A stretch of 64,000 nucleotides of DNA from Erwinia phyllosphaerae (GTDB lineage: Bacteria; Pseudomonadota; Gammaproteobacteria; Enterobacterales; Enterobacteriaceae), in contig NZ_JAHSPF010000002.1 of assembly GCF_019132875.1 (NCBI RefSeq), forward strand, positions 1-64,000, given 5' to 3'. Positions within the stretch are counted from its first letter, which is position 1. Each line of letters opens with the position of its first letter. The notes below the pieces were generated by a model, which worked only from the letters and a program-made list of their open reading frames with translations, had not been told where the DNA came from and did not search any database. Shown here one piece after another: positions 26,230 to 36,645 of the stretch. Made by a program: the position numbers and the translations under genes.

Positions 26230-27377
26230 AGGCGCTCCGCTGCCGCATCCAGCGTGGCTTCCTGCTTGGCAAAGCACAGGCGGATCAGTTTATGAGGAAA
26301 TGGCCCGGCGCAGAAAACCGATAGCGGGATTGCCGCCACGCCAGCCTCTTTGGTCAGCCACTGGCAGAAGGCAACGTCGTCCAGCTCAGAAATAGCGCTG
26401 TAGTCGGCCAGCAAAAAATAGGTGCCTTCACACGGCAAAATTTTCAGTCGGCTTTTCGCCAGCGCCTGGATGAAACGATCGCGGCGCGCCTGGTAAAAAG
26501 CAGGCAGCTCGCGATAGTGCTGCGGCTCGGCATTCAGCATATCGGCCAGCGCCAGTTGGGCAGGCGTGTTAACGGCAAAGGTAAGGTACTGATGAACTTT
26601 GCGCACTTCCGCCGTCAGTGCCGCTGGCGCGACGCAGTAACCTACCTTCCAGCCGGTCATGTGGAAGGTTTTGCCAAAGGATGAGACGGCGATCGCGCGC
26701 TCACGCAGCTGTGGATGCGCCAGCACGCTGGCATGGCCTTCCTTTGCAAAACAGATGTGCTCATAAACTTCGTCGCTCAGCACATAAATTTCCTGCGCTT
26801 TTATCGCCTGCCACAGCGCGGCAAAGTCGCTTTTTTGCCAGACGGTTGCGGAAGGGTTGTGCGGCGTATTCAGAATCACTAAGCGGGTACGCGCAGAAAG
26901 CAGCGCGGCAAATTCCTGCCAGTCGACGGAAAATGCTGGCGGCTGCAGGGCCATGCGCTTCATTACGCCGCCAGCCAGCGTCACGGCTGGCGCATAGCTG
27001 TCGTAGCTGGGATCGAAGCAGATAACCTCATCGCCCGGGCGAACCAGCGCGGTAATGGCAGCATAGAGCGCTTCGGTCGCGCCTGCCGTTACCGTAATTT
27101 CGCTGTTGGCATCTGGACGATGTCCATATAGCTCCGCTGTTTTAGCCGCGATTGCCTCGCGCAACGGCTGTACGCCGGTCATTGGTGCGTACTGATTGGC
27201 TCCGGCGTTCACGTGATGCGCCAGCCGCGCCTTCAGGTAGTCTGGCCCGTCGAAATCCGGAAAGCCTTGAGAAAGGTTAATGGCGTTATGCTGCTGCGCC
27301 AGCGCGCTCATCTGCGTAAAAATGGTGGTGCCAAGAGCGGGAAGCTTGCTCTCGGGCGAAATCGACATCTGGCTCAT
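26217..27377 (-). CDS. ybdL: methionine aminotransferase YbdL (MtnE-type role)
   Basis: A 386-residue class I PLP aminotransferase, same length as E. coli YbdL. The cofactor lysine is in VSSFGKTFHMTGWK; the N-terminal SKLPALGTTIFTQMSALA and LSQGFPDFDGPDYL are diagnostic. It transaminates 4-methylthio-2-oxobutyrate to methionine, the last step of methionine salvage, preferring glutamine or aromatic donors. It is divergent from mtnBCD across MetJ boxes and coupled to the omega-amidase gene. Confidence 0.92.
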   Translation of the reverse strand: MSQMSISPESKLPALGTTIFTQMSALAQQHNAINLSQGFPDFDGPDYLKARLAHHVNAGANQYAPMTGVQPLREAIAAKTAELYGHRPDANSEITVTAGATEALYAAITALVRPGDEVICFDPSYDSYAPAVTLAGGVMKRMALQPPAFSVDWQEFAALLSARTRLVILNTPHNPSATVWQKSDFAALWQAIKAQEIYVLSDEVYEHICFAKEGHASVLAHPQLRERAIAVSSFGKTFHMTGWKVGYCVAPAALTAEVRKVHQYLTFAVNTPAQLALADMLNAEPQHYRELPAFYQARRDRFIQALAKSRLKILPCEGTYFLLADYSAISELDDVAFCQWLTKEAGVAAIPLSVFCAGPFPHKLIRLCFAKQEATLDAAAERLCQL

Positions 27378-27461
27378 TATCAGTCACCCTTGCGGAACGT
27401 TATTTGTGAGGTATCAGACCGTTGCCGCCACTATACCGTCAGTGCTAGTATTTGGCAATCA

Positions 27462-27477
27462 AGACGCTTAGACGTCT
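27462..27477. promoter_or_regulatory. two adjacent MetJ boxes between ybdL and mtnB
   Basis: AGACGCTT directly followed by AGACGTCT. The second equals the MetJ consensus octamer in 8 of 8 positions and the first in 6 of 8. MetJ binds at least two tandem octamers, so this is a complete minimal operator. It lies 84 bases before the ybdL start and 44 before mtnB and can serve both. Confidence 0.85.
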
Positions 27478-27521
27478 AAACGCTAACGCTATGCCGCGCT
27501 AAACGGCTAAAAAGGAAGGCT

Positions 27522-28133
27522 ATGACAACGTCGCAGTTAGAGCAGTTAGTGGCGGCCTGCCACTGGATTGGTGCGAAAGGTTGGGCTCCCGCCACAGGCG
27601 GCAATATGTCGGTGCGCCAGGATGATAATTTTTGCCTGCTTAGCGAGTCCGGTAAAGATAAAGGCGCGCTAACCCGCGATGACTTTATTCAGGTTGAGAT
27701 TGCCAATAACAACGTTCCTTCCGGCCGCAAACCTTCTGCCGAGACGGGATTACACACGCTTATCTATCGGCTGTTTCCCGACGCGGGCGCGGTGCTACAT
27801 ACCCATACGGTCAACTCGACCGTGTTGTCGAGAGTTGAGAAGAGCGCCGCATTAACGCTGCAAGGTTATGAAATGCAGAAGACGCTGGCCGGGCAAAACT
27901 CGCATCTTGATAGCGTCTCTGTTGCGCTGTTTGACAACGATCAGGATATTGAGGCGCTGGCAGGACGTATTGAACGCTTTGCTGCCGCTCAGCCGCTGCG
28001 CTACGCTTTTCTCTTGCGCGGGCATGGGCTGACCTGTTGGGGGCGTGACGTTAATGAAGCGCGTCGCCATCTTGAAGGACTGGAATTCCTGTTCCAGTGT
28101 GAATTACAACGTCGGCTTCTGGAGGCCAAATGA
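27522..28133 (+). CDS. mtnB: methylthioribulose 1-phosphate dehydratase
   Basis: A 203-residue class II aldolase-fold enzyme that dehydrates 5-methylthioribulose-1-phosphate to the diketo intermediate of methionine salvage. Motifs include [22 protein letters not shown]-like [12 protein letters not shown], the Zn ligands [12 protein letters not shown] and [11 protein letters not shown]. Its ATG has AAAGGAAGG upstream. It overlaps mtnC by four bases (ATGA). Confidence 0.94.
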   Translation: MTTSQLEQLVAACHWIGAKGWAPATGGNMSVRQDDNFCLLSESGKDKGALTRDDFIQVEIANNNVPSGRKPSAETGLHTLIYRLFPDAGAVLHTHTVNSTVLSRVEKSAALTLQGYEMQKTLAGQNSHLDSVSVALFDNDQDIEALAGRIERFAAAQPLRYAFLLRGHGLTCWGRDVNEARRHLEGLEFLFQCELQRRLLEAK

Positions 28134-28816
28134 TCCGCGCCATTGTCACCGATATCGAAGGCACCACCAGCGATATTCGCTTCGTGCATAACGTGCTTTT
28201 TCCTTACGCACGTGAAAACCTGGCGGCCTTTATCGCTGCTTTCCAGCACCGGGAAGATGTTGCCGCGGCGCTAAACGACCTGCGCGACGAGATCGCCCAG
28301 CCACAGGCCACCATTGAAGACTTAATTACCGTACTGTTTCAGTTTATGGATGAAGACCGTAAATCTACGTCGCTAAAAGCCTTGCAGGGCATGATCTGGC
28401 GTGACGGCTATCTTAACGGAAGCTTTACCGGGCATCTCTATCCTGACGTCTTGCCCGCGCTACAGGCCTGGCAGGGGCAGGGCATTCAGCTTTACGTTTA
28501 TTCATCTGGCTCAGTAGCTGCGCAGAAATTGTTATTTGGCTACAGCGATAAGGGTGATATCACGTCGCTATTCAGCGGCTATTTTGACACGCGCGTGGGT
28601 GCCAAACGCGAAACGGCTTCCTACCAGAATATTGCTGCCGATATCGGCCTGGCTGGCCACGAGCTGCTGTTTTTATCGGATATACATCAGGAGCTGGATG
28701 CCGCGCAGGAAGCAGGATGGCAGACCATCCAGCTTATTCGTGACGCCGCGGACGACGGCAGTCGTCATCGTCAGGTCAACCGTTTTGACGCTATTAACCT
28801 GGAGCAGTTTCTATGA
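28130..28816 (+). CDS. mtnC: acireductone synthase (enolase-phosphatase E1)
   Basis: A 228-residue HAD-superfamily bifunctional enolase-phosphatase that makes acireductone from diketo-methylthiopentyl phosphate. The nucleophile motif is [16 protein letters not shown] with Asp8, and [16 protein letters not shown] and [12 protein letters not shown] provide motifs II and III. Coupled to mtnB and mtnD by ATGA overlaps on both sides. Confidence 0.95.
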   Translation: MIRAIVTDIEGTTSDIRFVHNVLFPYARENLAAFIAAFQHREDVAAALNDLRDEIAQPQATIEDLITVLFQFMDEDRKSTSLKALQGMIWRDGYLNGSFTGHLYPDVLPALQAWQGQGIQLYVYSSGSVAAQKLLFGYSDKGDITSLFSGYFDTRVGAKRETASYQNIAADIGLAGHELLFLSDIHQELDAAQEAGWQTIQLIRDAADDGSRHRQVNRFDAINLEQFL

Positions 28817-29355
28817 GCGCACTGACTATTTTTACCGAGAGCGAAGCAGCTACGCCCGTCTGGCAGAGCCGCGATGCTGAAGAGATCCGCCAGAAGCTGA
28901 ACAGTAAAAACGTCCGGTTTGAGCGCTGGCAGGCGGATCGCGATCTGGGCAGTAATCCTGAACCGGAAACGGTTATCAAGGCTTATCAGCACGCTATCGA
29001 TCGGCTGGTAGCAGAAAAAGGCTACCAAAGCTGGGACGTTATCAGCATGCGTGCGGACAATCCGCAGAAACAGACGCTGCGTGAAAAGTTTCTTTCCGAG
29101 CATACGCATGGCGAAGACGAAGTGCGTTTTTTTGTGGAAGGCGCGGGCCTTTTTTGCCTGCACCTGGATGGCCATATTTACCAGATCCTTTGTGAGAAGA
29201 ACGATTTAATTTCCGTCCCGGCAGGGACGCCGCACTGGTTTGATATGGGCTCTTCACCGCACTTTACTGCGATTCGCATCTTCGATAATCAGGAAGGCTG
29301 GATCGCTAACTTCACCGGCGACAGCATTGCGGATGCCTATCCACGCCTGCCGTAA
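28813..29355 (+). CDS. mtnD: acireductone dioxygenase
   Basis: A 180-residue cupin that oxidises acireductone to 4-methylthio-2-oxobutyrate plus formate (Fe form) or to an off-pathway product with CO (Ni form). The metal ligands are His97, His99, Glu103 in EHTHGEDE and His141 in GTPHWFDMG, at the spacing of the Klebsiella enzyme. It ends the mtnBCD unit. mtnK and mtnA are not in the window. Confidence 0.96.
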   Translation: MSALTIFTESEAATPVWQSRDAEEIRQKLNSKNVRFERWQADRDLGSNPEPETVIKAYQHAIDRLVAEKGYQSWDVISMRADNPQKQTLREKFLSEHTHGEDEVRFFVEGAGLFCLHLDGHIYQILCEKNDLISVPAGTPHWFDMGSSPHFTAIRIFDNQEGWIANFTGDSIADAYPRLP

Positions 29356-29946
29356 ATCCTGGCTTAGTCGGCCAGAGAGGGACACAGGTAACAACATTGG
29401 CGAGCTCCCGGCTAGCTATGCTAACAATGCCGGGAGAGCTAAAAAACGCGTCAATTTTATTTTCGATACGGGCGCGCCGGGAAAAATATCCGCCCCGGCG
29501 TCAAAAAAGCGTTACCGAAAAAAGGCGCTGGTTCAGCAAGGAAATTCAACAGGCTCCTGCATCCTTCAGACAGAATGACTAACAATAAATCAGCTCTGTT
29601 AGTAAAAAGGCATAATTTAGCTGGGTTATGTTACGTCTTTCGCAGATGAATTTATTTAAATTATATTATTGCGCTGTACTTTAATTTTCCGAAAGGATTT
29701 CCTGTTTGTTTATTTTCACTGCCTGTTCGTTTTTTATTAGCGTTATTTCCAGTAAGGTTGGTTGTTTTAAGAGTTTATATTTTATTAATTTTTATGGTAA
29801 GGCGAGTTTTATTTTTTTTGTTTGTAATTTAATGTAAAGTGAATTGATGTGCTTCCTGCTTGCGTCAATTATATTTCGCCATCAAAATAGAACTATTTTT
29901 CAGGTGATGGCTGCCTCAGGGATTTTATTATTTAAAAGGAGTTAAA
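29356..29946. other. 591-base AT-rich intergenic region
   Basis: The first 90 bases hold an imperfect hairpin (CTCCCGGC/GCCGGGAG, 29405-29436) followed by AAAAAACG rather than a T-run. From about 29580 to 29940 the sequence becomes strongly AT-rich with many TTTATT-type runs, unlike the rest of the window. I see no gene in it. It could carry the promoter of the peptide gene at 29947 and is the sort of DNA that H-NS binds. Confidence 0.7.
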
Positions 29947-30318
29947 ATGAAAGAATTAACCAATATCGAATGTGACGAAGTAAGTGGCGGGTTCTATGAC
30001 ATGGGCATAGGTCTGGGAATCGGCGCGGTGGCCATAGGCTGCCTGGCTGTCTGCGTGGTGGGGTTTAATGCTATTGCTGCCGGTGTAGTGGGGGTTGGGG
30101 CTGTCGGCGTTGTTGGCGCTGTCGGTGTTATCGGTGCGGCTGGCATTGCCGTTGCTGGTGCTATTGCTGCTGGTGCCGTTGTTGTCGGTGTGACTGCCGC
30201 AGCCCTGTATACGGGCGTCGTCGTAGGGCGTACTGGCCTGATGACTATTGCTGCTCTGACAGGCATAGCTTACTCTTCAGCAAAATCAGATTCAGCAAAC
30301 CCGGAAGTTGCGTCTTAA
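29947..30318 (+). CDS. double-glycine-leader Gly/Ala/Val-rich peptide, bacteriocin-like
   Basis: A 123-residue protein with a classic double-glycine leader: MKELTNIECDEVSGG, predicted cleavage after Gly15. The mature 108 residues are a long run of Gly, Ala, Val and Ile with small-residue spacing (GxxxG/AxxxA-like), followed by a short polar tail ending NPEVAS. The leader resembles that of microcin V (MRTLTLNELDSVSGG). AAGGAG seven bases before the ATG supports expression. No immunity gene, ABC peptidase-exporter or accessory protein is adjacent; export would need a CvaB-type transporter elsewhere. It may be a class II bacteriocin, a contact-dependent toxin of the Cdz glycine-zipper kind or a remnant. 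I cannot name a family. Confidence 0.75.
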   Translation: MKELTNIECDEVSGGFYDMGIGLGIGAVAIGCLAVCVVGFNAIAAGVVGVGAVGVVGAVGVIGAAGIAVAGAIAAGAVVVGVTAAALYTGVVVGRTGLMTIAALTGIAYSSAKSDSANPEVAS

Positions 30319-30364
30319 AATATAGCAAACTCTGCGCTACTTTAAGCTAGCCTGTTAAGGTTGT

Positions 30365-30397
30365 GCGCGCTGCTACCCGTCTGATAGCAGCGCATTT
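30365..30397 (+). terminator. candidate terminator after the bacteriocin-like gene
   Basis: A perfect 9-bp stem, GCGCTGCTA paired with TAGCAGCGC around a 9-base loop, starts 49 bases after the stop codon. Only ATTT follows, so it is a weak intrinsic terminator. Confidence 0.6.
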
Positions 30398-30499
30398 GCC
30401 TGAAATCTTCCCTTCTTTTTCCCCTCACGGATTTTAATAATTTTCCGATCGGCCGCATAAATTCTAATCCCGTCATTTTTATAGTGGCGCTGGAGTTAA

Positions 30500-31366
<867 letters not shown>

Positions 31367-31396
31367 TAAAAAATAATTATTCATCTCTTTGATTTT

Positions 31397-31420
31397 AAGG
31401 GTGTTTATTGGCACCCTTTT
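31397..31420 (+). terminator. dapB terminator
   Basis: A 7-bp stem, AAGGGTG paired with CACCCTT across TTTATTGG, ends in TTTT. It lies 30 bases after the dapB stop. Confidence 0.82.
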
Positions 31421-31731
31421 CATAAATATATGCTATTTGTATATTTTAATTACAATCCCATTTTTTAACATGAATTGCCTCTGTTAATGTCCTGGGAAAC
31501 GCTGTTTTTGACCATTTGGTCCGGTTTTTACCGCCTTCTTTCAGATTTATCGCTTAGTTTCGCCAGGCAACCGTTTTTATCAGCCGGATAGCTGTTGTTT
31601 TTGGTCGGTATCTTCCTGTTTCTCTATCAGTGACGCAAAAAAGCATGAAAAATAGCGCCTCAGGGTAGACAAGCCAGGGAGCGATCATTAGAATGCGCGC
31701 AATTTGCCAAAAATCGAGCAGTCAGGCGGTT

Positions 31732-31772
31732 TTTGCATTGATTTGGAGCCTCAATCTGAATTAATATGCAAA
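31732..31772. promoter_or_regulatory. ARG boxes upstream of carA
   Basis: The right-hand box at 31755-31772, TCTGAATTAATATGCAAA, agrees with the ArgR consensus TNTGAATWWWWATTCANW at all but one position. A weaker box (TTTGCATTGATTTGGAGC) lies at 31732-31749. Their place, ending 31 bases before the carA start, matches the arginine-repressible P2 promoter of E. coli carAB. The preceding 300 bases presumably hold the pyrimidine-controlled promoter, which I could not pin down. Confidence 0.75.
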
Positions 31773-31803
31773 TAATGTGACTGTTTATTCTCTGGAGGAT
31801 GTT

Positions 31804-32946
31804 TTGATTAAGTCAGCACTATTGGTTCTGGAAGACGGAACCCAATTCCACGGTCGGGCCATCGGGGCAACGGGTTCGGCTGTAGGAGAAGTTGTTTTCA
31901 ACACTTCAATGACCGGTTATCAAGAAATCCTCACTGATCCTTCCTATTCTCGCCAGATCGTTACTCTTACTTATCCCCATATCGGCAACGTCGGCACCAA
32001 TACCGCTGACGAAGAGTCTGCTCAGGTACATGCGCAGGGGCTGGTTATTCGCGACCTGCCGCTGATTGCCAGCAACTTCCGTAATGAGGAAGGGTTATCG
32101 GCTTACCTCAAGCGTCTGAATATTGTCGCTATTGCCGATATCGATACGCGCAAGCTGACCCGCCTGCTGCGTGAAAAAGGCGCGCAGAACGGCTGCATTA
32201 TCGCGGGCGACGCGCCGGATGCCGGGCTGGCGCTGCAAAAAGCAAAAGCTTTCCCTGGCCTGAAAGGGATGGATTTGGCAAAAGAAGTTACCACGCAGGA
32301 AACCTATAGCTGGACGCAGGGAAGCTGGACGCTCGACGGCCTGCCCGCCGCGAAAAAAGAAGAAGAGCTGCCTTTCCACGTGGTCGCTTATGACTATGGC
32401 GTAAAGCGCAATATCCTGCGCATGCTGGTCGACCGTGGCTGCCGCCTGACCGTGGTTCCGGCGCAGACGCCAGCGGAAGAAGTGCTGAAGATGAATCCGG
32501 ACGGTATCTTCCTTTCCAACGGCCCTGGCGACCCGGAGCCTTGTGACTACGCGATTACTGCTATCAAAACTTTCCTGGAAACCGAAGTACCGGTGTTCGG
32601 CATCTGCCTGGGGCATCAGCTGCTGGCACTGGCGAGCGGCGTTAAAACGGTGAAAATGAAGCTGGGCCACCACGGCGGCAACCATCCGGTCAAAGATCAT
32701 GATAACGATACCGTGATGATCACCGCTCAGAACCACGGATTCGCCGTAGACAATAACAATCTGCCAGCGAACCTGCGTATTACTCACACCTCGCTGTTTG
32801 ACCATACGGTGCAGGGGATTCACCGCACGGATAAACCGGCGTTCAGCTTCCAGGGCCACCCTGAAGCCAGCCCCGGCCCGCACGATGCCGCACCGCTGTT
32901 CGATCACTTTATCGAACTGATTGAAGCTTACCGTTCAACCAAATAA
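31804..32946 (+). CDS. carA: carbamoyl phosphate synthase small subunit (glutaminase)
   Basis: A 380-residue class I glutamine amidotransferase subunit that passes ammonia to CarB. The nucleophile Cys is in [11 protein letters not shown], and the partner His/Glu are in [11 protein letters not shown]. The start is a TTG at 31804, five bases after GGAGG, as in E. coli; the nearby ATG at 31799 runs at once into a stop in its own frame, and the in-frame ATG at 31777 lacks family support. Followed by carB 14 bases on. Confidence 0.96.
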   Translation: MIKSALLVLEDGTQFHGRAIGATGSAVGEVVFNTSMTGYQEILTDPSYSRQIVTLTYPHIGNVGTNTADEESAQVHAQGLVIRDLPLIASNFRNEEGLSAYLKRLNIVAIADIDTRKLTRLLREKGAQNGCIIAGDAPDAGLALQKAKAFPGLKGMDLAKEVTTQETYSWTQGSWTLDGLPAAKKEEELPFHVVAYDYGVKRNILRMLVDRGCRLTVVPAQTPAEEVLKMNPDGIFLSNGPGDPEPCDYAITAIKTFLETEVPVFGICLGHQLLALASGVKTVKMKLGHHGGNHPVKDHDNDTVMITAQNHGFAVDNNNLPANLRITHTSLFDHTVQGIHRTDKPAFSFQGHPEASPGPHDAAPLFDHFIELIEAYRSTK

Positions 32947-32960
32947 TCAGGAGCGAGAGA

Positions 32961-35900
32961 ATGCCAAAACGTACCGACATAAAAAGTATCCTGATCCTTG
33001 GCGCTGGCCCGATCGTTATCGGCCAGGCCTGTGAATTCGATTACTCAGGCGCGCAGGCTTGTAAAGCACTGCGCGAAGAGGGTTACCGCGTTATTCTGGT
33101 TAACTCTAACCCGGCAACCATTATGACCGACCCGGAAATGGCCGATGCGACCTATATCGAGCCTATTCACTGGGAAGTTGTACGCAAAATTATTGAGAAA
33201 GAGCGTCCGGATGCGGTGCTGCCGACGATGGGCGGGCAGACCGCGCTGAACTGTGCGCTGGAGCTGGAACGTCAGGGCGTGCTGGAAGAGTTCAACGTCA
33301 CCATGATTGGCGCAACGGCTGACGCGATTGATAAAGCGGAAGATCGCCGTCGCTTTGACGTGGCAATGAAAAAAATCGGTCTGGAAACCGCACGTTCCGG
33401 TATTGCCCACACGATGGAAGAAGCGCTGAAAGTTGCTGAAGACGTCGGCTTTCCGTGCATTATCCGTCCTTCCTTTACCATGGGCGGTAGCGGCGGCGGT
33501 ATCGCTTATAACCGCGAAGAATTTGAAGAGATTTGCGAGCGCGGCCTGGATCTGTCGCCAACCAACGAGCTGCTGATTGATGAATCGCTGATCGGCTGGA
33601 AAGAGTATGAGATGGAAGTGGTGCGCGACAAAAATGATAACTGCATCATTGTCTGCTCCATCGAAAACTTCGACCCGATGGGTATCCACACCGGCGATTC
33701 TATCACTGTAGCACCAGCGCAGACGCTGACCGATAAAGAATATCAGGTTATGCGTAACGCCTCGATGGCGGTACTGCGTGAAATTGGCGTGGAAACCGGC
33801 GGTTCTAACGTCCAGTTCTCGGTTAACCCGGAGAATGGTCGTTTAATCATCATCGAGATGAACCCGCGCGTCTCCCGTTCGTCCGCGCTGGCGTCCAAAG
33901 CAACCGGCTTCCCGATTGCAAAAATTGCCGCCAAGCTGGCCGTAGGCTACACGCTGGATGAACTGATGAACGACATCACCGGCGGCCGCACGCCTGCGTC
34001 GTTTGAGCCTTCCATCGACTACGTCGTGACCAAAATTCCACGCTTCAACTTTGAAAAATTTGCGGGCACCAACGACCGCCTGACCACGCAGATGAAATCC
34101 GTGGGCGAAGTCATGGCGATTGGCCGCACGCTGCAGGAGTCTATGCAAAAAGCGCTGCGCGGGCTGGAAGTCGGCGCGCACGGCTTCGATCCAAAAGTTG
34201 ATTTGAACGATGCGGAAGCGTTGACCACTATCCGCCGCGAGCTAAAAGATGCCGGTTCCGACCGCATCTGGTACGTAGCCGATGCCTTCCGTGCGGGCCT
34301 GTCCGTTGACGGTATATTCAACCTGACCAATATTGACCGCTGGTTCCTGGTGCAGATTGAAGAGCTGGTGCGGCTGGAAGAGCAGGTTGCCCGTGAAGGC
34401 ATCAACGGCCTGACGGCTGATTTCCTGCGTACGCTGAAGCGTAAAGGTTTTGCCGATGCGCGTCTGGCCGTGCTGGCTGGCGTGGCGGAATCGGAAGTGC
34501 GCAAGCTGCGTCATCAGTACAACCTGCACCCGGTTTACAAGCGCGTGGATACCTGTGCGGCGGAATTCTCGACCGACACCGCCTATATGTACTCTACCTA
34601 TGAAGAAGAGTGCGAGGCCAACCCAAACCAGGATCGCGACAAAATCATGGTGCTGGGCGGCGGGCCAAACCGTATCGGCCAGGGCATTGAGTTCGACTAT
34701 TGCTGCGTGCACGCCGCGCTGGCTCTGCGCGAAGACGGTTACGAAACCATTATGGTTAACTGTAACCCGGAGACCGTTTCTACCGATTACGATACCTCTG
34801 ACCGTCTTTATTTTGAGCCGGTTACGCTGGAAGACGTGCTGGAAATCGTGCGTATTGAGAAGCCGAAGGGCGTGATTGTCCAGTACGGTGGCCAGACGCC
34901 GCTGAAGCTGGCGCGCGCGCTGGAAGCCGCAGGCGTACCGGTTATCGGCACCAGCCCGGACGCTATTGACCGTGCGGAAGACCGTGAACGCTTCCAGCAG
35001 GCGGTCGATCGCCTGGGCCTGAAGCAGCCTGCCAACGCCACGGTAACGGCGCTGGAGCAGGCGGTAGAGAAAGCAGCCACAATCGGCTATCCGCTGGTGG
35101 TGCGTCCTTCTTACGTGCTGGGCGGCCGCGCGATGGAAATCGTTTATGACGAAATCGATCTAAAACGCTATTTCCAGACCGCCGTTTCCGTATCTAACGA
35201 TGCGCCGGTGCTGCTGGATCGCTTCCTGGATGACGCGGTAGAAGTCGACGTCGATGCTATCTGCGACGGCGAGCGTGTGCTGATTGGCGGCATTATGGAA
35301 CACATTGAGCAGGCTGGCGTGCACTCCGGTGACTCCGCTTGTTCACTGCCGGCCTACACGCTGAGCAAAGAGATTCAGGACGTGATGCGTCAGCAGGTCG
35401 AAAAGCTGGCCTTCGAGCTTTGCGTACGCGGCCTGATGAACGTGCAGTTCGCGGTCAAAGATAACGAAGTCTATCTGATTGAGGTTAACCCTCGCGCCGC
35501 GCGTACCGTGCCGTTTGTCTCTAAAGCTACGGGCGTGCCGCTGGCGAAAGTTGCCGCGCGCGTTATGGCGGGCAAAACGCTGGTCGAGCAGGGCGTAACG
35601 GAAGAGATTATTCCACCGTACTATTCGGTTAAGGAAGTCGTACTGCCGTTCAACAAATTCCAGGGCGTTGATCCTATCCTCGGCCCGGAAATGCGTTCAA
35701 CCGGCGAAGTCATGGGCGTGGGCCGTACTTTTGCGGAAGCTTTCTCTAAAGCGATGCTGGGCGCACAAAGCAACATGAAAAAGAGCGGCCGCGCGCTGCT
35801 GTCCGTCCGCGAAGGTGATAAAAAGCGCATCGTGGATCTGGCGGCCAAGCTGCAAAAGCTCGGCTTCGAGCTGGATGCAACGCACGGCACGGCTGTGGTA

Positions 35901-36185
35901 TTAGGTGAAGCAGGCATTAACCCGCGTCTGGTTAACAAAGTGCACGAAGGACGTCCGCATATTCAGGATCGCCTGAAGAACGGTGAATATGCCTACATTG
36001 TTAACACGACGGCCGGACGTCAGGCGATTGAGGATTCCAAACTGATCCGCCGCAGCGCACTGCAGTATAAAGTGCATTACGACACCACGCTGAACGGTGG
36101 TTTTGCCACGGCAATGTCGCTGAATGCCGATCCGACCGAGCAGGTTATCTCCGTACAGGAAATGCACGCGCAGATTAACGGCTAA
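32961..36185 (+). CDS. carB: carbamoyl phosphate synthase large subunit
   Basis: A 1074-residue ATP-grasp enzyme that makes carbamoyl phosphate from bicarbonate, ammonia and two ATP for arginine and pyrimidines. It shows the expected internal duplication: two ATP-grasp halves (GSGGGIAYN near 175; [12 protein letters not shown] near 715) with [21 protein letters not shown] and [19 protein letters not shown] as paired starts. The C-terminal MGS-type domain (about 935-1074) binds the regulators UMP and ornithine. Length is one residue more than E. coli. Confidence 0.98.
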   Translation: MPKRTDIKSILILGAGPIVIGQACEFDYSGAQACKALREEGYRVILVNSNPATIMTDPEMADATYIEPIHWEVVRKIIEKERPDAVLPTMGGQTALNCALELERQGVLEEFNVTMIGATADAIDKAEDRRRFDVAMKKIGLETARSGIAHTMEEALKVAEDVGFPCIIRPSFTMGGSGGGIAYNREEFEEICERGLDLSPTNELLIDESLIGWKEYEMEVVRDKNDNCIIVCSIENFDPMGIHTGDSITVAPAQTLTDKEYQVMRNASMAVLREIGVETGGSNVQFSVNPENGRLIIIEMNPRVSRSSALASKATGFPIAKIAAKLAVGYTLDELMNDITGGRTPASFEPSIDYVVTKIPRFNFEKFAGTNDRLTTQMKSVGEVMAIGRTLQESMQKALRGLEVGAHGFDPKVDLNDAEALTTIRRELKDAGSDRIWYVADAFRAGLSVDGIFNLTNIDRWFLVQIEELVRLEEQVAREGINGLTADFLRTLKRKGFADARLAVLAGVAESEVRKLRHQYNLHPVYKRVDTCAAEFSTDTAYMYSTYEEECEANPNQDRDKIMVLGGGPNRIGQGIEFDYCCVHAALALREDGYETIMVNCNPETVSTDYDTSDRLYFEPVTLEDVLEIVRIEKPKGVIVQYGGQTPLKLARALEAAGVPVIGTSPDAIDRAEDRERFQQAVDRLGLKQPANATVTALEQAVEKAATIGYPLVVRPSYVLGGRAMEIVYDEIDLKRYFQTAVSVSNDAPVLLDRFLDDAVEVDVDAICDGERVLIGGIMEHIEQAGVHSGDSACSLPAYTLSKEIQDVMRQQVEKLAFELCVRGLMNVQFAVKDNEVYLIEVNPRAARTVPFVSKATGVPLAKVAARVMAGKTLVEQGVTEEIIPPYYSVKEVVLPFNKFQGVDPILGPEMRSTGEVMGVGRTFAEAFSKAMLGAQSNMKKSGRALLSVREGDKKRIVDLAAKLQKLGFELDATHGTAVVLGEAGINPRLVNKVHEGRPHIQDRLKNGEYAYIVNTTAGRQAIEDSKLIRRSALQYKVHYDTTLNGGFATAMSLNADPTEQVISVQEMHAQING

Positions 36186-36217
36186 GGAAAGCCGCGTAGT
36201 GCATCATTAATAACCTG

Positions 36218-36247
36218 AAACCAGGCTCTCTGGAGCCTGGTTTTTTT
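36218..36247 (+). terminator. carAB terminator
   Basis: An 11-bp perfect stem, AAACCAGGCTC paired with GAGCCTGGTTT with a TCTG loop, ends in a run of seven T residues, 33 bases after the carB stop. Confidence 0.95.
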
Positions 36248-36346
36248 ATGCGGTGGTAAAACGTCCGGGCAGCCGGGCTACTCCCGTTTCTTTTAAGCCG
36301 CCAGCCAATAAACGTTGCCTCTGCGTATCACCGCATTTCAATAACG

Positions 36347-36418
36347 ATCGCCATCGCCATCGCCATCGCCATCGCCATCGCCAGCCCCAGCCCCAGCCCC
36401 AGCCCCAGCCCCAGCCCC
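36347..36418. repeat. two abutting hexanucleotide arrays (ATCGCC)6 and (AGCCCC)6
   Basis: Six perfect ATCGCC units (36347-36382) join directly to six perfect AGCCCC units (36383-36418). On the minus strand the second array is (GGGGCT)6, which has four or more G4 tracts at regular spacing. The whole 36248-36645 interval (about 400 bases) between the carB terminator and the phosphatase has no believable gene; open frames through the arrays encode only Gly-Trp/Arg-Trp or His-Arg/Gln-Pro dipeptide runs. Confidence 0.97.
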
Positions 36419-36645
36419 AGCCTCCAGCTTTCAACCTTCAGCCTCCAGCTAACTGCTGCTGTGAGTTTTAGCCGTATTTCCAGATGGCCCGATGAATCAA
36501 ATAAAGCGAAAGAAGGGCAGCTCACTCATCGAAATGGTTGTTTTGTGACCCATATAAAATTGAACTGGCGCGTTATACGCTAAACTCTTCCGGCTTTATT
36601 CTTTTATTTTTTATGCGTTTACTACTCATTTACAAGGAAGACATA

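Noticed and set aside
29240-29578. 112-codon frame overlapping the mtnD end
   Set aside because: Starts inside mtnD in another frame and continues into noncoding sequence with no signal for translation.
29994-30266. Antisense Pro/Thr-rich frame opposite the bacteriocin-like gene
   Set aside because: Mirror of Gly/Ala/Val codons; the plus-strand frame has the leader and ribosome site.
32095-32907. 270-codon antisense frame inside carA
   Set aside because: Fully covered by the well-identified carA; composition is Arg/His/Gln-rich as expected of a shadow frame.
36246-36471. Reading frames through the hexamer arrays giving Gly-Trp/Arg-Trp or His-Arg/Gln-Pro dipeptide runs
   Set aside because: Encoded only by the microsatellite; no ribosome site, no conserved flanks, frames present on both strands.
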